This document shows, piece by piece, positions 44,837-54,281 of a stretch of DNA of 64,000 nt. Below the pieces are notes generated by a model. The model was not told where the DNA came from, made no database searches, and worked only from the letters and a program-made list of their open reading frames with translations. The position numbers were made by a program, and so were the translations under genes. The DNA comes from Paucibacter sp. DJ2R-2 (lineage in GTDB: Bacteria > Pseudomonadota > Gammaproteobacteria > Burkholderiales > Burkholderiaceae_C): the NCBI RefSeq assembly GCF_025717675.1, contig NZ_JAJIRT010000002.1, forward strand, positions 1 through 64,000, given 5' to 3'. Positions within the stretch are counted from its first letter, which is position 1. Every line of letters begins with the position of its first letter.

Positions 44837-45247
44837 TCAAGCAAATTCCTGTCGCACGCTGCGGGTGTTGAGGGTGTGTACCGTCCACAGGAGGGCGGCA
44901 CTCCAGGCCAGGCACAAAGCTGCCAACACCAAGTGCGATCCAGTCACCCAAAGCAGCAGCGGCGAGGCCAGCAGCAAGCAGGCCAGCAAACCCAGGCAGA
45001 GCCGACGCGCCCATTCATAGCGGCGCAGCAAACCTTGGCCACCGACCAGCGCGGCGGCCGAGCTGCCGGCCATTGCCAGCAAGAGGCCCAGACCCAACCA
45101 GCTGCGCAAGCTGGGCAGGCCCGAACCCACGCCGCTGCCCAACCAGTAACCCAGCAAAGCCAGACCGGCCAGGCCCAGCGACATCAAGACCCAAGCCACG
45201 GTGCTGACCCAGGGCGAGCGGTATCCGACATGGAAGATTTGAGGCAT
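44837..45247 (-). CDS. Small four-helix membrane protein, hypothetical
   Basis: A 136-residue protein with four predicted transmembrane helices: VSTVAWVLMSLGLAGLALLGYW, WLGLGLLLAMAGSSAAALVG, CLGLLACLLLASPLLLWV and LVLAALCLAWSAALLWTVH. The ATG at 45247 is chosen for its AAGGAGA ribosome site. No family is recognised. It converges with the ychJ gene. Confidence 0.7.
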   Translation of the reverse strand: MPQIFHVGYRSPWVSTVAWVLMSLGLAGLALLGYWLGSGVGSGLPSLRSWLGLGLLLAMAGSSAAALVGGQGLLRRYEWARRLCLGLLACLLLASPLLLWVTGSHLVLAALCLAWSAALLWTVHTLNTRSVRQEFA

Positions 45248-45445
45248 GGTCTTGGTCTCCTTGGTACCTAGGGTTGGCACTGAGAGGGATGATGAATTCG
45301 GCGTGTGACAGCATTGTTTCGACCGCGGCGCGGCAACACCACACCCCCCGAAGTGGGGTTCCGGGCTTTACAGCGCTGTCCGAGTGAAGAAATCGCCATG
45401 CACCCGGGCCTGGCCACCTCGGAGCCGGTAATACTCACCCCCTCC

Positions 45446-46210
45446 ATGTTGCAGATCATCCACATCGACGAGCACCTCGTCGCCATCGCCAAACCCGCCG
45501 GCTTGCTGGTGCACCGAAGCCAGCTGGCGGCACAGGAGCAGGTCTTTGCTCTGCAGATGCTGCGCGACCAGCTGGGCCGCCAGGTTTGGCCCGCGCACCG
45601 CCTGGACCGCGGCACCTCGGGCCTGCTTTTGTTCGCGCTCGATGGCGACACCGCCTCGCTGCTGGGCCAGACCTTTGAACAGGGCCAGGCACGCAAGCGC
45701 TACCTGACTCTGGTGCGCGGCTGGCCGGCGACGAACGAAGGTTGCATTGAGCACCCGCTGGCCCGCGACCCCGAGCTGCCCTCGGCCGGCCAAGCCTTGC
45801 TGGAATCACGCACCGACTGGCGCGCCCTGGCACGGGTGGAATGGCCTCTGGCCCTGGACCCGCGCTTTGCCACCAGCCGCTACAGCCTGCTCGAAGCCCG
45901 CCCACTGACCGGCCGCCGCCACCAGATCCGCCGCCACCTCAAGCACATCGCCCACCCCATCATCGGCGACGCCACCCACGGCAAAGGCGCCCACAACCGC
46001 GCCGTGGCCGCCTTTCTGGGCGAGCAGCGGCTGTGGCTGCATGCGCTGGAGCTGAACATCCGGCACCCATGGACTGGAGAGGCGCTGCAGCTGCGCGCAG
46101 CGCCGGGGCCGGAGTGGGGAGCACTGATGGCGCGCGGGGATTGGCGCAAGATGGACGGCCAGCCCTGGGCGGGCTCGGCCGAGCAAGCCGAGTTGATGCA
46201 ACCAGGCTAA
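45446..46210 (+). CDS. truC: tRNA pseudouridine(65) synthase
   Basis: A 254-residue RluA-family enzyme. The catalytic aspartate sits in WPAHRLDRGTSGLLLFAL near residue 55; other motifs are IDEHLVAIAKPAGLLVHRS at the start and LLEARPLTGRRHQIRRHLKHIAHPIIGD near residue 150, the TruC-type layout without an S4 domain. I use the ATG at 45446, where the fold starts; an upstream ATG at 45398 has a GAAGAAA site and would add 16 residues. It modifies U65 of some tRNAs in E. coli. Confidence 0.85.
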   Translation: MLQIIHIDEHLVAIAKPAGLLVHRSQLAAQEQVFALQMLRDQLGRQVWPAHRLDRGTSGLLLFALDGDTASLLGQTFEQGQARKRYLTLVRGWPATNEGCIEHPLARDPELPSAGQALLESRTDWRALARVEWPLALDPRFATSRYSLLEARPLTGRRHQIRRHLKHIAHPIIGDATHGKGAHNRAVAAFLGEQRLWLHALELNIRHPWTGEALQLRAAPGPEWGALMARGDWRKMDGQPWAGSAEQAELMQPG

Positions 46211-46216
46211 GGCCGA

Positions 46217-48157
46217 TCAGGGCCCTTCGATCACCCGCATCTCCAGCTGCGACGCCCGCTCGCCCGAGCGGAACAAGGTCTGCGTGGCCGGCTGGAAATC
46301 CTCGGGTGCCGCGTCCTTGATGCGCACAAAGCGCTGAGGGTTGCGGTCCAGCAGGGGGAACCAGCTGCTTTGCACCTGGACCATCAGGCGGTGGCCGCGG
46401 CGGAAATTGTGGTTGACGTCGGGCAGCTCGATGTCCAGGGCCATGACCTCGCCGGGCACCACGGCCTCGGGCTTGTCCAGGCCTTTGCGGAAGCGGGCGC
46501 GCAGCGGCTCGCCGCGCACCAGCTGCTGGTAGCTGTTGAGGGTCTGACGCGGCGGGGGCACGTCGCTGGGCGGCGGGCCGGAGGGGCTTTCGTCTTCCAT
46601 GTCGTGCGGGTAGACGTCGATCAGCTTGACGATGAAGTCGCTGTCGCTGCCGGTGGTGGACACATACAGCCGAGCCTTGATCGGGCCGGCCACCGTCAGG
46701 TCACGATCGAGCACCTCGGTCTGGTAGACCAGCACATCGGGCCGGGTGGCGGCGAAGCGCTGATCGCCCACCATGTACTCGGCGGGCATGCCCTGGGCGG
46801 CATAGCTGGTGAAGGGCACGGGCTTGCTGGGGTCGCTGACGTAACGATCCATTGCCTCGGTGCCTGCAGCTGCAGCCGGCAACTGCCAATCCAGCTTGCC
46901 GCCTGCCTGGAAATAGAGGCGACGCGATTTCGCCTCGGCCGGCGGCCAGGCCGGGTAGTGGCGCCAGACATTGCTGCCGGTTTCGAACATGGTGGCTTCA
47001 GCGATCTTTGCCTCTCCCTGGCCGCGCAAATGCTGCTCGAAGAAAGGCAGCATCACCTGCTTCATGAAGTACTCGCTGTTGTTGCCGCCGAAGCCCACGG
47101 ATCCCAGGGACTTGCCCGCGGTGCGGAACCAGCCGCCATGGCGCCAGGGGCCCATGACGATTTGGTTGCTGATGCCGGGGTTGCGGGTTTCGATGCTGCG
47201 GTAAATGGCCAAGGGGCCCGGCAGGTCCTCGGCGTCGAACCAGCCGCCCACGGTCAGCACGGCGGCGCGGATGCCGTTCAGATGCGGGGTGATGGATTTC
47301 GGCTTCCAGTGCTCGTCGTAGCTGTCGTGCTCGATCAGGTCGTTGAAGTAGGGGTTGCCCGGCGTGCCCAGGCTCTTGGCGATAGTGCTGAGATTGCCCA
47401 GCTTAAGAAAGTAGTTGTAGGCATCGCCGCTGCTGTAGCGGAAATCACCCCAGCGCGAGGGCTCGGAGGTGGGGTTGGGCTGGGGCTTGAAGCTGGTGAA
47501 GAAGCCGTAGTTGTGAGCCAGCATGAAGGCGCCGCCGTGGTAGCCGTCGTCGCCCTTGTAGTAATCGGCGATGGGCGCTTGCGGCGAGGCGGCCTTGATG
47601 GCCGGGTGCGAATCGATGATGGAGGCCGCGCTGTAGAAGCCGGGATAGGAATTGCCCCAGATGCCGACCCGGCCGTTGTGGCCCGCCACATGGTCGAGCA
47701 GCCACTGCACGCTGTCGTGCATATCGCTGCTCTCGTCGACATCGTTCTTGCTCTTCTTGTTCGGCACATGGGGCGTCATCTCGACGAAGCGCCCTTCGGA
47801 CATATTGCGGCCGCGCACGTCCTGGCAAACAAGGATGTAGCCGGCCTTGAGGAAATCCTCGCTGGGCGCCAGGCGGCCGCTGTAGCGGTCGGAGCCATAA
47901 GGCGCGCAGCTGTAGGGCGTGCGCGTCATCAGGACGGGGTACTTCTTGCTGCTGTCCTTGGGCACGTAGACCGTGGTGGCCAGGCGCACGCCGTCGCGCA
48001 CCGGGATGCGGTATTCGTACTTGGTGTAGTTGGCTTTGAAGTCGTAGGGCGCGGCGGCGCCGGCGGAGGTCGGCGCCGGGGCCTGGGCTTGAACGGCCCC
48101 CGGGCTCAGCAGGATGGGCCCGAGGATCAGTGCAGCGGCAAGTGAACGAGGGAGCAT
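46217..48157 (-). CDS. Exported CocE/NonD-family hydrolase (peptidase S15)
   Basis: A 646-residue protein with a signal peptide (LAAALILGPILLSPGAVQAQ). The alpha/beta-hydrolase domain has VRDGVRLATTVYVPKDSSKKYPVLMTRTPY and the nucleophile serine in GIWGNSYPGFYS (about residue 170). The C-terminal jelly-roll domain (X-Pro dipeptidyl-peptidase type) ends around SSWFPLLDRNPQRFVRI. Such enzymes hydrolyse acyl or peptide bonds; the substrate cannot be read from sequence. It is divergent from rarD. Confidence 0.85.
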   Translation of the reverse strand: MLPRSLAAALILGPILLSPGAVQAQAPAPTSAGAAAPYDFKANYTKYEYRIPVRDGVRLATTVYVPKDSSKKYPVLMTRTPYSCAPYGSDRYSGRLAPSEDFLKAGYILVCQDVRGRNMSEGRFVEMTPHVPNKKSKNDVDESSDMHDSVQWLLDHVAGHNGRVGIWGNSYPGFYSAASIIDSHPAIKAASPQAPIADYYKGDDGYHGGAFMLAHNYGFFTSFKPQPNPTSEPSRWGDFRYSSGDAYNYFLKLGNLSTIAKSLGTPGNPYFNDLIEHDSYDEHWKPKSITPHLNGIRAAVLTVGGWFDAEDLPGPLAIYRSIETRNPGISNQIVMGPWRHGGWFRTAGKSLGSVGFGGNNSEYFMKQVMLPFFEQHLRGQGEAKIAEATMFETGSNVWRHYPAWPPAEAKSRRLYFQAGGKLDWQLPAAAAGTEAMDRYVSDPSKPVPFTSYAAQGMPAEYMVGDQRFAATRPDVLVYQTEVLDRDLTVAGPIKARLYVSTTGSDSDFIVKLIDVYPHDMEDESPSGPPPSDVPPPRQTLNSYQQLVRGEPLRARFRKGLDKPEAVVPGEVMALDIELPDVNHNFRRGHRLMVQVQSSWFPLLDRNPQRFVRIKDAAPEDFQPATQTLFRSGERASQLEMRVIEGP

Positions 48158-48221
48158 GGTCTGGCCTTGAATGACAAAAATGAGGTGCCAGCGCGCTCAA
48201 TTGCGGGCGTCAAGGCAAGCT

Positions 48222-48245
48222 GTCGCAAGACCTGACCCCCGCGGG
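48222..48245 (-). repeat. REP-like motif with AAGACCTGACCC core
   Basis: CGCAAGACCTGACCCCCGCG (from 48224) matches the core of the DUF262-flanking repeats (AAGGCCTGACCCTCGCG) at 15 of 17 positions. It lies in the divergent gap between the CocE-type gene and rarD. Confidence 0.5.
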
Positions 48246-48368
48246 CGGCGCGCCACGGCTGCCGCGATTGGGCCACGTGACATCCAAGCTGCGCACCCCG
48301 TGTTTGCCCGAGCAGAGTTTCCCGATCGACGGCAGCAAGAGACCCAAACTTCGGGCCGACAATGGGGC

Positions 48369-49289
48369 ATGAACAGCAGCGGCAGCCCTTCCAACAGTCT
48401 CAGCCGCGGCGTGCTCTTCGCCGCCCTGTCCTACACCCTCTGGGGCTTGTTCCCGCTCTACTTCAAGCAGATCGCTCAAGTGCCCTCGCTGGAGGTGGTG
48501 GCCCACCGCACGCTCTGGTGCCTGGTGTTCTTGCTGGGCGTGCTGGCGGTGCTCAAGCGCTGGGCCTGGCTGGGCCAGGTGCTGCGCCAGCCCAAGGTGC
48601 TGGCGGCTTTTCTGCTCTCGGCCCTGCTCTTGTCGGTGAACTGGCTGACCTACGTCTGGGCGGTGCAGAACGACCATGTGCTGGACGCCAGCCTGGGCTA
48701 TTTCATCAACCCCCTGGTCAATGTGGCCCTGGGATTCGCGGTGCTGCACGAACGGCCGCGGCCGCTGCAGTGGCTGGCCGTGGGCCTGGCCGCGGCCGGC
48801 GTGCTCTGGCTGACGCTGCAGACCGGGCGCCTGCCCTGGGTGGCACTGGTGCTGGCGGCCAGCTTCGGCGTCTACGGCCTGCTGCGCAAGATTGCCCCGC
48901 TCGGTGCGCTGGAAGGCCTGACCCTGGAAACCCTGCTGCTCGCCCCTCTGGCCGCTGCCGCCATGGCTTGGTGGACCTGGCAGGGCCAGAGCGCCCTGGC
49001 GCAAGGCGCCGAAGCGCCCTCCACCCTGCTCTGGTTGCTGTTCGCCGGCCCCCTGACCGCCGCGCCCTTGCTGCTGTTTGCCGCCGGCGCGCGCCGCATT
49101 CCCATGGCCACACTGGGCCTGCTGCAGTACATCTCGCCCAGCATCCAGTTCATGCTGGGCGTCTGGCTCTATCACGAGCCCTTTGCGGCCACGCGTCTGG
49201 TCGGCTTTGGCCTGATCTGGGCGGCATTGGCGATTTACAGCATCGAAGGCCTGCTTCGAAGCCGCCAGGTTTCCGCCACCACGAACTGA
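48369..49289 (+). CDS. rarD: EamA-family transporter RarD
   Basis: A 306-residue inner-membrane protein with ten hydrophobic helices. RarD features are YTLWGLFPLYFKQIAQVPSLEVVAHR at the N-terminus, NWLTYVWAVQNDHVLDASLGYFINPL, and GLLQYISPSIQFMLGVWLYHEPF near the C-terminus. Members include chloramphenicol-sensitive and amino-acid or metabolite exporters; the real substrate is not known. The ATG at 48369 is where the family starts. Confidence 0.87.
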   Translation: MNSSGSPSNSLSRGVLFAALSYTLWGLFPLYFKQIAQVPSLEVVAHRTLWCLVFLLGVLAVLKRWAWLGQVLRQPKVLAAFLLSALLLSVNWLTYVWAVQNDHVLDASLGYFINPLVNVALGFAVLHERPRPLQWLAVGLAAAGVLWLTLQTGRLPWVALVLAASFGVYGLLRKIAPLGALEGLTLETLLLAPLAAAAMAWWTWQGQSALAQGAEAPSTLLWLLFAGPLTAAPLLLFAAGARRIPMATLGLLQYISPSIQFMLGVWLYHEPFAATRLVGFGLIWAALAIYSIEGLLRSRQVSATTN

Positions 49290-49330
49290 AACCAAAGCGG
49301 CGGGACACAGCCCCCCCCCAGCGCAGCTTA

Positions 49331-49593
49331 GAGCTTGAGAATTTTCGTAGCGAGCGGCTGTCAGGCTAGGCTGAGCTCGGACTGATCCAGTCCTGAGGAC
49401 TGGATCTGCCTAGCGAAGGACTCGGCCTCTGGTCGAGGCGGACGGAGCGCAGGAACCGGAACGTACTTCCTGTACGTGAGGATTCCGACAACGCAATTGC
49501 GGCGAGACTCATATTCGCGAAGCGAATGTGATGTCGGAGCCAACACCGGACCAACGACGCATGGCAGTCGCGCAGTAGAAAATTCACAAGCTC
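49331..49593. repeat. Modular hairpin-rich dispersed repeat, copy 1 (263 bp)
   Basis: The ends are inverted repeats (GAGCTTGAGAATTTTC and GAAAATTCACAAGCTC, one mismatch). A 50-bp core (49439-49488) matches 56821-56870 with one difference. Two modules absent from copy 2 are inserted: one contains GATCCAGTCC-tga-GGACTGGATC (49384-49406), the other ATTCGC-gaa-GCGAAT. It fills the gap between convergent rarD and dctQM, ending exactly at the dctQM stop codon. Confidence 0.85.
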
Positions 49594-51465
49594 TCAGCCG
49601 GCGGGTGCTCGTGCCAACAGCGCCGCCAGCCCGGTGCTGAGCACCGGCAGCAGCGCCACCAGCAGCGTGCCCGCGAAGATGGCCAGCATGGCCGGCAGCA
49701 CCGCGCGGGCGACATAGCGGATGGACTTGTCGAACATCGCGGCAGCAAAGTAGATGTTCATGCCGGCGGGCGGGCACAGGAAACCGACTTCCATGGCCGC
49801 CAGGAAGATGATGCCGAAGTGGACCGGGTCGATGCCATAGCTCTGGGCCAGCGGCAGCAACAGGGGCACCAGCACGGCGATGGCGGCGAAGATCTCCATC
49901 AAGGCGGCGGCCAGGAACAGAAACGCGCACAGCGCCAGCAGGAACAGGTATTTGTTGGGGATCGCGCCCTGCACCCATTCCACCGCCAGATCGGGGATGC
50001 CCGCATCGACGAGGAAATTGGTCAGCGCCAGGGCCATGCCCAAGATCAGCATCACGCCACCGATCAGTTGCGCGCATTCCGAGAGGCAGCGCCCGAGCAG
50101 GCGCCAGCTGAGTTCGCGGTGGGCAAGCGCCTGGGTCAGCAAGGCATAGGCCGCCGTCAGCGCGGCACTCTCGGTCGGCGTGGCCAGGCCGCTGGCCAGC
50201 GAGCCGATCGCCACCACAGGCGCCAGCAGCTCCCACTTGGCCGACCAGGCCGCCGCCAGGGCCTGGCGCAGATTGGGCCGTACTCCCACTTCTGATGCAG
50301 CGGGCGCGCTGCCGCGCAGAAAGCCACCGAACAGCAGCAGGCAAGCCACCATCACCAGGGCCGGCAGCAGGCCCGCCAGGAACATGTCCATGATGGGCAC
50401 GCGGGCGATCACGGCATACATGATCAGCGGCACCGAGGGCGCCAGCAGCACGCCCAGGGCGCTGGCACTGGTGACCAGGCCGATGCCGCGCTGCTCCGGG
50501 TAGCCGGCATTGCGCAGCAAGGGCAGCAGCAGGCCGCCAAGCGCCAGAATCGTCACGCCGCTGCCGCCGGTGAAGGCGGTGAAGGCCGAACACAGCACCG
50601 CCGCCGCCAACACTGTGCCGCGCGCGCCGCCGCCAAACAAGGCCACAAACAAGGCTCCCAGGCGCTGCGCCGCGCCGGTGCGCGCCATCACCAGGCCGGC
50701 CAGGGTGAAGAGCGGCAAGGCCGGCAGCGAAGGGTTGACCGTGATCTGGTAATGCGACAGCGCGATGGAGGCCAGCGGCAGGCCATCACTCCAGAACAAG
50801 GCCAGCGCCAAGCCGCCCAGCACCGCGAACACCGGCGCACCGGCCAGCAGCGCCAGCAGGAGCAGGGTCAGCGCCGGCCAGAGCGGGCCACCTTGACCAT
50901 CAGCGGCTGCGGCCAACAGCCAGCCGGCCAGCGGCAGGGCCAAACACAGGGCCAAGCGAAGCCACAGGCCCTGAGCGCAACGGCTGGCAAGCCTCAGCCC
51001 CAGCAGGGCAAAACCAAGCGGCATGGCCGCCTGAACCCACCAGGTCGGCAGGCCGTAGGCGAGCGGATGCGCCGTCTCCAGCTCGCTGGCGACAAAACTC
51101 CAACTGGCCCAGGCCAGCATGCCGCAGAGCAGCGCGGCGCTGCCCTTGGCCGCCGCCTGCACCAGGGCCCGGCTGCGCTCACTGCCACGCTGCCCCAAGC
51201 CGCTGCCCAAGGTGCTGAGATGGCCATGACGCTCGGCCGCGACGGCACCGAACATGGCCAGCAGCAGGCCCAGATGCTGGACCAGCACGGAGGCGTTCTC
51301 GATACCGCGGCCCATCAACGGGCGCAGCGCGATCTCGGCCAGAGGCAGCAGCACCATCAGGGCCAGGGCCAGTGAAGCCAGGCCTTCGTCAAACCGGCTT
51401 AGCTTCTGAGCCAAGCTGCTGGGCGCTGATGTGTTGGAGGGGTCCGACGCCGTTTCCAAGAGCAT
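49594..51465 (-). CDS. TRAP transporter fused permease DctQM
   Basis: A 623-residue fusion. The N-terminal four-helix DctQ part runs to about residue 180 (VLVQHLGLLLAMFGAVAAERHGHLS is typical). The DctM part follows with GVTILALGGLLLPLL, FTAFTGGSGVTI, VGFLCPPAGMNIYFAAAMFDKS and many helices. It imports an organic acid with a sodium gradient. The ATG at 51465 has AAGGGG at good spacing; a GTG at 51471 overlaps the dctP stop (GTGA). Its stop lies at the end of the hairpin repeat. Confidence 0.9.
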   Translation of the reverse strand: MLLETASDPSNTSAPSSLAQKLSRFDEGLASLALALMVLLPLAEIALRPLMGRGIENASVLVQHLGLLLAMFGAVAAERHGHLSTLGSGLGQRGSERSRALVQAAAKGSAALLCGMLAWASWSFVASELETAHPLAYGLPTWWVQAAMPLGFALLGLRLASRCAQGLWLRLALCLALPLAGWLLAAAADGQGGPLWPALTLLLLALLAGAPVFAVLGGLALALFWSDGLPLASIALSHYQITVNPSLPALPLFTLAGLVMARTGAAQRLGALFVALFGGGARGTVLAAAVLCSAFTAFTGGSGVTILALGGLLLPLLRNAGYPEQRGIGLVTSASALGVLLAPSVPLIMYAVIARVPIMDMFLAGLLPALVMVACLLLFGGFLRGSAPAASEVGVRPNLRQALAAAWSAKWELLAPVVAIGSLASGLATPTESAALTAAYALLTQALAHRELSWRLLGRCLSECAQLIGGVMLILGMALALTNFLVDAGIPDLAVEWVQGAIPNKYLFLLALCAFLFLAAALMEIFAAIAVLVPLLLPLAQSYGIDPVHFGIIFLAAMEVGFLCPPAGMNIYFAAAMFDKSIRYVARAVLPAMLAIFAGTLLVALLPVLSTGLAALLARAPAG

Positions 51466-51467
51466 GC

Positions 51468-52487
51468 TCACTGCCCCTTGCCGGCGCGGTAAGCCTTCAG
51501 GTGCAGGAACACCTCGTCAAAGGTCTCGGCCGGCACCATGCTGCCGCGGATGCGCGGGTAGAGGCGCTCGGCCAGCTCATTCCATTCGCGCATCTGCTCG
51601 GGTGAGGGTTTGTTGACCTTGAGGCCGCGCTTCTTCATGGCCTCCACCGCTTCGTCCACCTCCCGGCGCGCCTGCTGGCGCATCGCCAAGCCGGCCTTTT
51701 CGCCGCCACTCTTGAGCGCCTGCTGCGCCGCGGGGGTCATGGCGTCCCAGGCCTTCTTGGTGACCACCAGGGCGCCGACGATGGGCGCCCAGTTGATGTC
51801 CAGCATGTTCGAGGCGGTGTTGTAGATCTGGCTGGCCAGGGCGAAATACGGCGTCGACGGCACCACGCTGATCATGCCGGTCTGCATGGCCGGCAGGATG
51901 TCGGCCGTTTCCAGCGGCACCGGCGTGTAGCCGAGGTTTTTCATGATGGCCTGCTGCTCGGGCTCCGAACCCCAGGCAAAGAACTTCATACGCTTGAAGT
52001 CATCGGGCCGCGACGCCGGCTCCTTGGAGAAGAAGCGCACCCAGCCGGCATCGCCCCAGGCCACCACCACAAAGCCGCGTTCGAGAAAGCGCTGCTCCAT
52101 GGCCGGGCGCATCTTCTCGCGCACATGGTCGACCTCCTCCCAGCTGCGGAACAGCAGGGGCAGGTTCTGCAAGGCGGCCACCGTCGGCTCGATCTCGCGC
52201 AAGCCCACCACCGACATCAGCGCGCCTTGCAACTGGCCGATGCGCATGCGCCGCGCCAGCTCGGCCTCGCCGCCTTGGCTGCCATCGGTGAACACCACAA
52301 AACGGGCATTGCCGCCCTGGGCCGCCCGCCAGCCCTCGCCCATTTCCATCAGTTGCTGGTGGTATTGCGAGTTCTTGGGCACCAGGCTGCCGATGCGCAG
52401 CTGCACCGGCGCTTGCGCCCAAGAGGTGGCAGCGGTGGACAGGGCCAGCAAGAGGGCGGCGGCGTGGCGGCGGTTCAATCGTGTCAT
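51468..52487 (-). CDS. TRAP transporter periplasmic binding protein DctP
   Basis: A 339-residue extracytoplasmic solute receptor with a signal peptide (HAAALLLALSTAATSWAQ). It carries the DctP-fold pattern: RIGSLVPKNSQYHQQLMEMGEGW, LARRMRIGQLQGALMSVVGL, and FAWGSEPEQQAIMKNLGYTPVPLETADILPAMQTGMI, where the usual binding Arg would lie nearby. It captures the substrate for DctQM and belongs to the TatT-associated (DctP7-like) kind, whose ligands are poorly known. Confidence 0.87.
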   Translation of the reverse strand: MTRLNRRHAAALLLALSTAATSWAQAPVQLRIGSLVPKNSQYHQQLMEMGEGWRAAQGGNARFVVFTDGSQGGEAELARRMRIGQLQGALMSVVGLREIEPTVAALQNLPLLFRSWEEVDHVREKMRPAMEQRFLERGFVVVAWGDAGWVRFFSKEPASRPDDFKRMKFFAWGSEPEQQAIMKNLGYTPVPLETADILPAMQTGMISVVPSTPYFALASQIYNTASNMLDINWAPIVGALVVTKKAWDAMTPAAQQALKSGGEKAGLAMRQQARREVDEAVEAMKKRGLKVNKPSPEQMREWNELAERLYPRIRGSMVPAETFDEVFLHLKAYRAGKGQ

Positions 52488-52540
52488 GGTGGATTCGCGG
52501 TTCGGCGGAGTGAGAGGGGGCACTAGAGGCCGCGCCGGCC

Positions 52541-53416
52541 TCAGAACAAATCGTCGGCGCTGTCGAGCAGCCATTGCGCGCGCACGCGCATCACCTGGTT
52601 GCCCAGGCTGTTGCCGGGCACGGCCAAGGCCTGGCGGAGCAAGGCATCGAAGGCCGCGCGGTCGCCGGCCGGCTGGGCCAGGGACTCGGCCTTGCCGACG
52701 TAGACACCGGCATTGCGGCCGCCGCCGGCGGCGATGGCCTGCGCGAACAGGGCTTCAGCGCGGGCGCTGCTGCCGCCCGGGCGGGCCGCCTCCAGCGTGC
52801 CCAGCAAGGCGGCCAGCGCGCCGTCGCCATGCTCGGGCCGGGTCGCCCAGGCCAGCTCGGCCAGGCGCTGCACCGTGGGCAGATCGGCGACGGCTTCGGG
52901 GCGGTCCTTGGACAGAGAAATGGCCGCGCCCCAAGAAGCCGCGGCCCAGTAGGCCAGGCCCACTTGTTCGGGCGGCAGCGCCGGCAGCGCAGCAAGAGGC
53001 TGGCCGCCCTGCAAGGCTTTCAGCAGGGTGCCGCCATGATGTAGCTCCAGCGCCGTCATGGCGTGGCGCTGGGCGCGCTGGTACAGGCGAGCGGCGCGCT
53101 GGCGCAGCAGCTGCGCGGCGCGGGCATCGCGGCCGTCCAGGCGCTCGGCCTCGAAAGCCACAAAGGCATAGCTGTACTGCGTGAAGCCGCCGGCCACCGA
53201 TTCGGCCAGGGCGAGATGGTCCGGGGTCTGGCGCAGCAGCGATTCCGACAGCTTCAGGTAAAAAGCGCCGGCCTCACGCGCCAGGCCCAGGTCTTCCTCC
53301 TCCGCCTGGCCCTGACTGGCCAACTCATCGGCCACGCCGCGCACCAGCAGCAGCCGCGGTGAACAGGCGCTGAGCAGGCTTGCCAGCAAGAGCAGACCGA
53401 GGAGTCGGGCCATCAT
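52541..53416 (-). CDS. TRAP-associated lipoprotein TatT
   Basis: A 291-residue lipoprotein (lipobox LLASLLSAC near residue 18) built from TPR-like helices with RGVADELASQGQAEEEDLGLAREAGAFYLKLSESLL at the start. It matches the TRAP-associated T component, a periplasmic trimer with pores known from a Treponema homologue. The gene leads the tatT-dctP-dctQM set. Start at 53416 chosen; the next codon is also ATG. Confidence 0.8.
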   Translation of the reverse strand: MMARLLGLLLLASLLSACSPRLLLVRGVADELASQGQAEEEDLGLAREAGAFYLKLSESLLRQTPDHLALAESVAGGFTQYSYAFVAFEAERLDGRDARAAQLLRQRAARLYQRAQRHAMTALELHHGGTLLKALQGGQPLAALPALPPEQVGLAYWAAASWGAAISLSKDRPEAVADLPTVQRLAELAWATRPEHGDGALAALLGTLEAARPGGSSARAEALFAQAIAAGGGRNAGVYVGKAESLAQPAGDRAAFDALLRQALAVPGNSLGNQVMRVRAQWLLDSADDLF

Positions 53417-53569
53417 GGGTGTGGTCGAAGAAGCGGCCGGGTCGACCAATGGCTGGCGAGTCTAGGCAGGCTTGATGAAGAAGCCGTGACGCTGTCATGA
53501 AGCTGCGCATGCGCTGTCACAGCAACGCCGCACACGGCCGTCACACGCGCCGGGGACACTTGAATCCCT

Positions 53570-54232
53570 ATGTCGGCCGACCCAACAACTCACCCACTGC
53601 CAGCGACGGAGGAGCCGCCGCCACCTTCACCGCAACAGCGCTTGCGCGCTGCGGCCGAGGGTCTGACGACAGCACCTGTCACCCTGGCTCAGCTGGCCGC
53701 CTGGCAAGGCTCCGCCGCCTTGGGCTCGCTCTTGCTGCTGCTGGCGGCCCCTTGCGTGCTGCCGGTGCCGGGGGTGGGCAATGTCATGGGCCTGGCGCTC
53801 ATGATGTTGGCACTGCCCTTGTGGCGCGGCGAGCGCCTGGGTGCACTGCCGCAGCGGGTGGCGGGTTTTCAGATGCCGGCGCGCTGGGCGCGCCGAGCCT
53901 TGCTGCTGATGGCCTGGCTCTACGGAAAAGCGGGCCGCTTCGCGCGCCCGCAGCGCCTGCCGGGCCTGCTGCCGCAGCCCGGCCCGCAACCCGGGATGGC
54001 GGCGCTGGTGGCTTTGATGGGGGCCTTGATCTTCCTGCCCTTGCCCTTGGGCAATGTGCTGCCGGCCCTCAGCGTGGCGCTGCTGGGACTGGCCCTGGCC
54101 TTGCGCGACGGCCTCTTGGTGCTGTACGCGCTGGGCGCCGGCCTGTTGGCCTGCCTCTACACCGCAGCGCTGGCTGCGGCGGCCTGGGCCTGGGGCCTGG
54201 GCCCGGTTTGGCGCAGCCTGGGTGCCGGCTGA
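53570..54232 (+). CDS. ExoD-family membrane protein
   Basis: A 220-residue protein with ExoD features: TLAQLAAWQGSAALGSLLLLLAAPCVLPVPGVGNVMGLALMML near the N-terminus, a conserved LWRGERL loop, and LGLALALRDGLLVLYALGAGLL near the end. ExoD of rhizobia affects exopolysaccharide and alkali tolerance; the molecular function is unknown. It stands alone, divergent from the tatT operon. Confidence 0.82.
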   Translation: MSADPTTHPLPATEEPPPPSPQQRLRAAAEGLTTAPVTLAQLAAWQGSAALGSLLLLLAAPCVLPVPGVGNVMGLALMMLALPLWRGERLGALPQRVAGFQMPARWARRALLLMAWLYGKAGRFARPQRLPGLLPQPGPQPGMAALVALMGALIFLPLPLGNVLPALSVALLGLALALRDGLLVLYALGAGLLACLYTAALAAAAWAWGLGPVWRSLGAG

Positions 54233-54281
54233 AGCGGCAGGCGAACCCAGGCGCCAGTCCGGCTCTACTGCATCGCCACGC

